Part shown: positions 62,737-64,000 of the stretch, piece after piece
How the letters are laid out: every line of letters begins with the position of its first letter
Numbering within the stretch: position 1 is the stretch's first letter
From: Acidobacteriota bacterium
GTDB lineage: Bacteria > Acidobacteriota > G020349885
DNA: 64,000 bases
Direction of reading: 5' to 3'
Assembly (NCBI GenBank): GCA_020349885.1
Contig: CP070701.1
Coordinates: 277,169-341,168, forward strand
The notes under the pieces: model-generated
Told to the model about the DNA's origin: nothing
The model's database searches: none
Seen by the model: the letters and a program-made list of their open reading frames with translations, nothing else
Translations under genes and position numbers: made by a program

Positions 62737-64000
62737 TCAGGGATGCGGGCCGCAGGTGTTCAGAAGCGGGTTGCGCTCGACGGCGTCGCTGTCGTAGCCC
62801 GAAGGCCCCTCCGTCGCCATGTCGCACTCCGTGACGAGATAGTAGGCGTTCGTATAGCCCGGCGTAATTATTTCGCTCAGGTAGCCGCCTTCCTCGTCCG
62901 TCCCCGCCGTCCAGCACACGGCCGACAGATGGGTGTAGAAGGGAGCGTCAAGGTTGCCTTCGTAGATGTTGTATTGGATAACACCGGCACAATCGGAGGG
63001 AAGCCCCTCCCAAAAGATTTTTACTTGGCCGGAGGCCCGCTCCACGGTCAAGGGCTTGCCGGAGTCTTGTGCGGATACCTCTCCGGCAGAAGGAACGTCA
63101 TCCTCAACGGTCAGTGCCATGACGCGCGAGGATTGAAAGTTCGGATCGTCGTAGAACCTATAGTAGGTCACGAGATATTTTCCGCAGGCCGAATAGGCGA
63201 CGGCGGGATAAGAATCGCCATAGGGACTTTGCTGGATGAGGATGCCCGCTGCATCGAGCACCGTCCCATACAACGAGGTCACGCGCGCCCCGTAGATATC
63301 GTAGTCCGTGCCGCTTCGTCCATCCATCCACACCACAAAATAGTCCGCCTCGTTTGAAGCCACAGAAGGATCTACCTGCCAATTCGCCGCCGTGGAGACG
63401 GCGATGCCCGCTGCATCGAGCACCATCCCATCCGAGGTCACGCGCGTTCCGTAGATATCCGGATTGCAGAAGCATCCAGCGTCGTTCCGGTAGTCACGCC
63501 ACGCAGCGAAATAGTCCGTCCCGTTTGAAGCTACGGAGGGCCATTCCTGGTCCCATGCCGCCGTGGAGACGGCGATGCCCGAAGTGTCAAGAACCACACC
63601 CGCTGCCGTCACTCGCGCCCCGTAGAGGTTACCAGGGCCATCTCTATAATCTTCCCACACAACAAAATAGTCCGTCCCGTTCGAAGCTGCCGAGGGGCTG
63701 TACTGGCTGTTTGCCGCCGTGGAGACGGCGATGCCTCCCGTGTCCGGTGGGCCATCAAGAAGCCAGCCATCGGACGCCCGCACCCGCGTGCCGTAGATGT
63801 CGTATTTCGTCGTGGCCCAGTACCGCCGGTCCTCCCACACGACGAAATAGTCCGTCCCGTCGGAAGCCACGGAGGGAAACCGCTGGCTACTTGCCGCCGT
63901 GGAGACGGCGATGCCCACCAAGGGGTCATCGGGCACCGCCCCCGCCGAGGTGACTCGCGTTCCGTAGATGTCGTAGCCCGTGCCGCTTCGGTAGTCACGC
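62737..64000 (-). CDS. large secreted repeat protein, 3' part only (runs off the window)
   Basis: The reading frame is open to the end of the window, so the start lies beyond 64000. It encodes repeats of about 60 residues with the core GIAVSTA...PSVASNGTDYFVVWEDYR followed by DIYGTRVTS.G..LD, probably a beta-propeller. A fibronectin-like end domain follows (IQYNIYEGNL, YYLVTECD), ending GYDSDAVERNPLLNTCGPHP. The same ending occurs in the giant Kelch protein. A surface or secreted location is inferred. The GTG at 63936 is not the true start. Confidence 0.8.
   Translation of the reverse strand, partial: RDYRSGTGYDIYGTRVTSAGAVPDDPLVGIAVSTAASSQRFPSVASDGTDYFVVWEDRRYWATTKYDIYGTRVRASDGWLLDGPPDTGGIAVSTAANSQYSPSAASNGTDYFVVWEDYRDGPGNLYGARVTAAGVVLDTSGIAVSTAAWDQEWPSVASNGTDYFAAWRDYRNDAGCFCNPDIYGTRVTSDGMVLDAAGIAVSTAANWQVDPSVASNEADYFVVWMDGRSGTDYDIYGARVTSLYGTVLDAAGILIQQSPYGDSYPAVAYSACGKYLVTYYRFYDDPNFQSSRVMALTVEDDVPSAGEVSAQDSGKPLTVERASGQVKIFWEGLPSDCAGVIQYNIYEGNLDAPFYTHLSAVCWTAGTDEEGGYLSEIITPGYTNAYYLVTECDMATEGPSGYDSDAVERNPLLNTCGPHP

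Overview
The window is GC-rich, densely coded, chromosomal DNA from a Gram-negative bacterium. It has TonB-type, EnvC-like and secreted surface proteins, many heme-c proteins, and an AhbD-type heme b synthase, which belongs to the siroheme-dependent heme pathway common in anaerobes. The very large secreted Kelch proteins ending in a motif like DSDxVERxP..C, and palindromic intergenic repeats of the kind seen in uncultivated lineages, suggest an Acidobacteriota-like organism. That placement is low-confidence inference. There is no rRNA, CRISPR array, transposase or complete prophage.

Layout. 1-2.5 kb: initiator tRNA with a strong promoter, then an ECF sigma / zinc anti-sigma / PDZ operon (minus strand) with its own ECF-type promoter. 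2.5-5.1 kb: an AT-richer, repeat-laden stretch with two unrecognised genes. 5.2-8.0 kb: a tetraheme protein fused to a 5'-nucleotidase-like domain, a lipoprotein, and tRNA-Ser(CGA) followed by 94-bp repeats of its own 3' end and a GIY-YIG nuclease remnant. 8.0-12.8 kb: ftsH-cdsA and purD-purE. 12.8-15.5 kb: oppD/oppF, split by a small membrane gene that is an internal tandem duplication. 15.6-25.8 kb: an exported protein, thrC, radC, a 1093-residue pseudo-receiver/acidic/TonB fusion, and mfd. 25.9-30.4 kb: a HhH-GPD glycosylase, a two-gene ABC exporter and a thiolase with overlapping start/stop codons, then a universal stress protein. 30.6-33.6 kb: ahbD, a small unknown gene and a radical SAM protein with a CX10CX2C cluster motif. 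33.7-40.7 kb: a 2311-residue secreted protein with about 28 Kelch-like repeats. 40.7-43.2 kb: M24 peptidase, cupin, hemerythrin, and a short promoter-driven transcript carrying a Cys-rich micro-ORF.

43.3-56.9 kb is the most interesting region. An NtrB/NtrC-type two-component system is followed by a consensus sigma-54 promoter (47117-47133). Behind it are seven tightly packed genes: a diheme cytochrome c, two beta-propeller/cytochrome-peroxidase-like multiheme proteins, two SUMF1-fold proteins lacking the formylglycine-enzyme cysteines, a double RidA-fold protein and a small membrane protein. I read this as an inducible periplasmic redox system of unknown substrate. 57-64 kb: two tandem GFA-family zinc proteins, a membrane phosphodiesterase, an EnvC-like protein with a dead LytM domain, an AmgK-like sugar kinase, and the 3' part of another large secreted repeat protein running off the window.

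A pattern runs across the window. Genes with a clear Shine-Dalgarno usually have a normal 5' leader. Several other genes (radC-like, the 93-residue ORF, mfd, the glycosylase, the M24 peptidase, the phosphodiesterase, the amgK-like gene) have a -10 hexamer only 5-8 nt before the start codon and no properly spaced Shine-Dalgarno, suggesting leaderless mRNAs.
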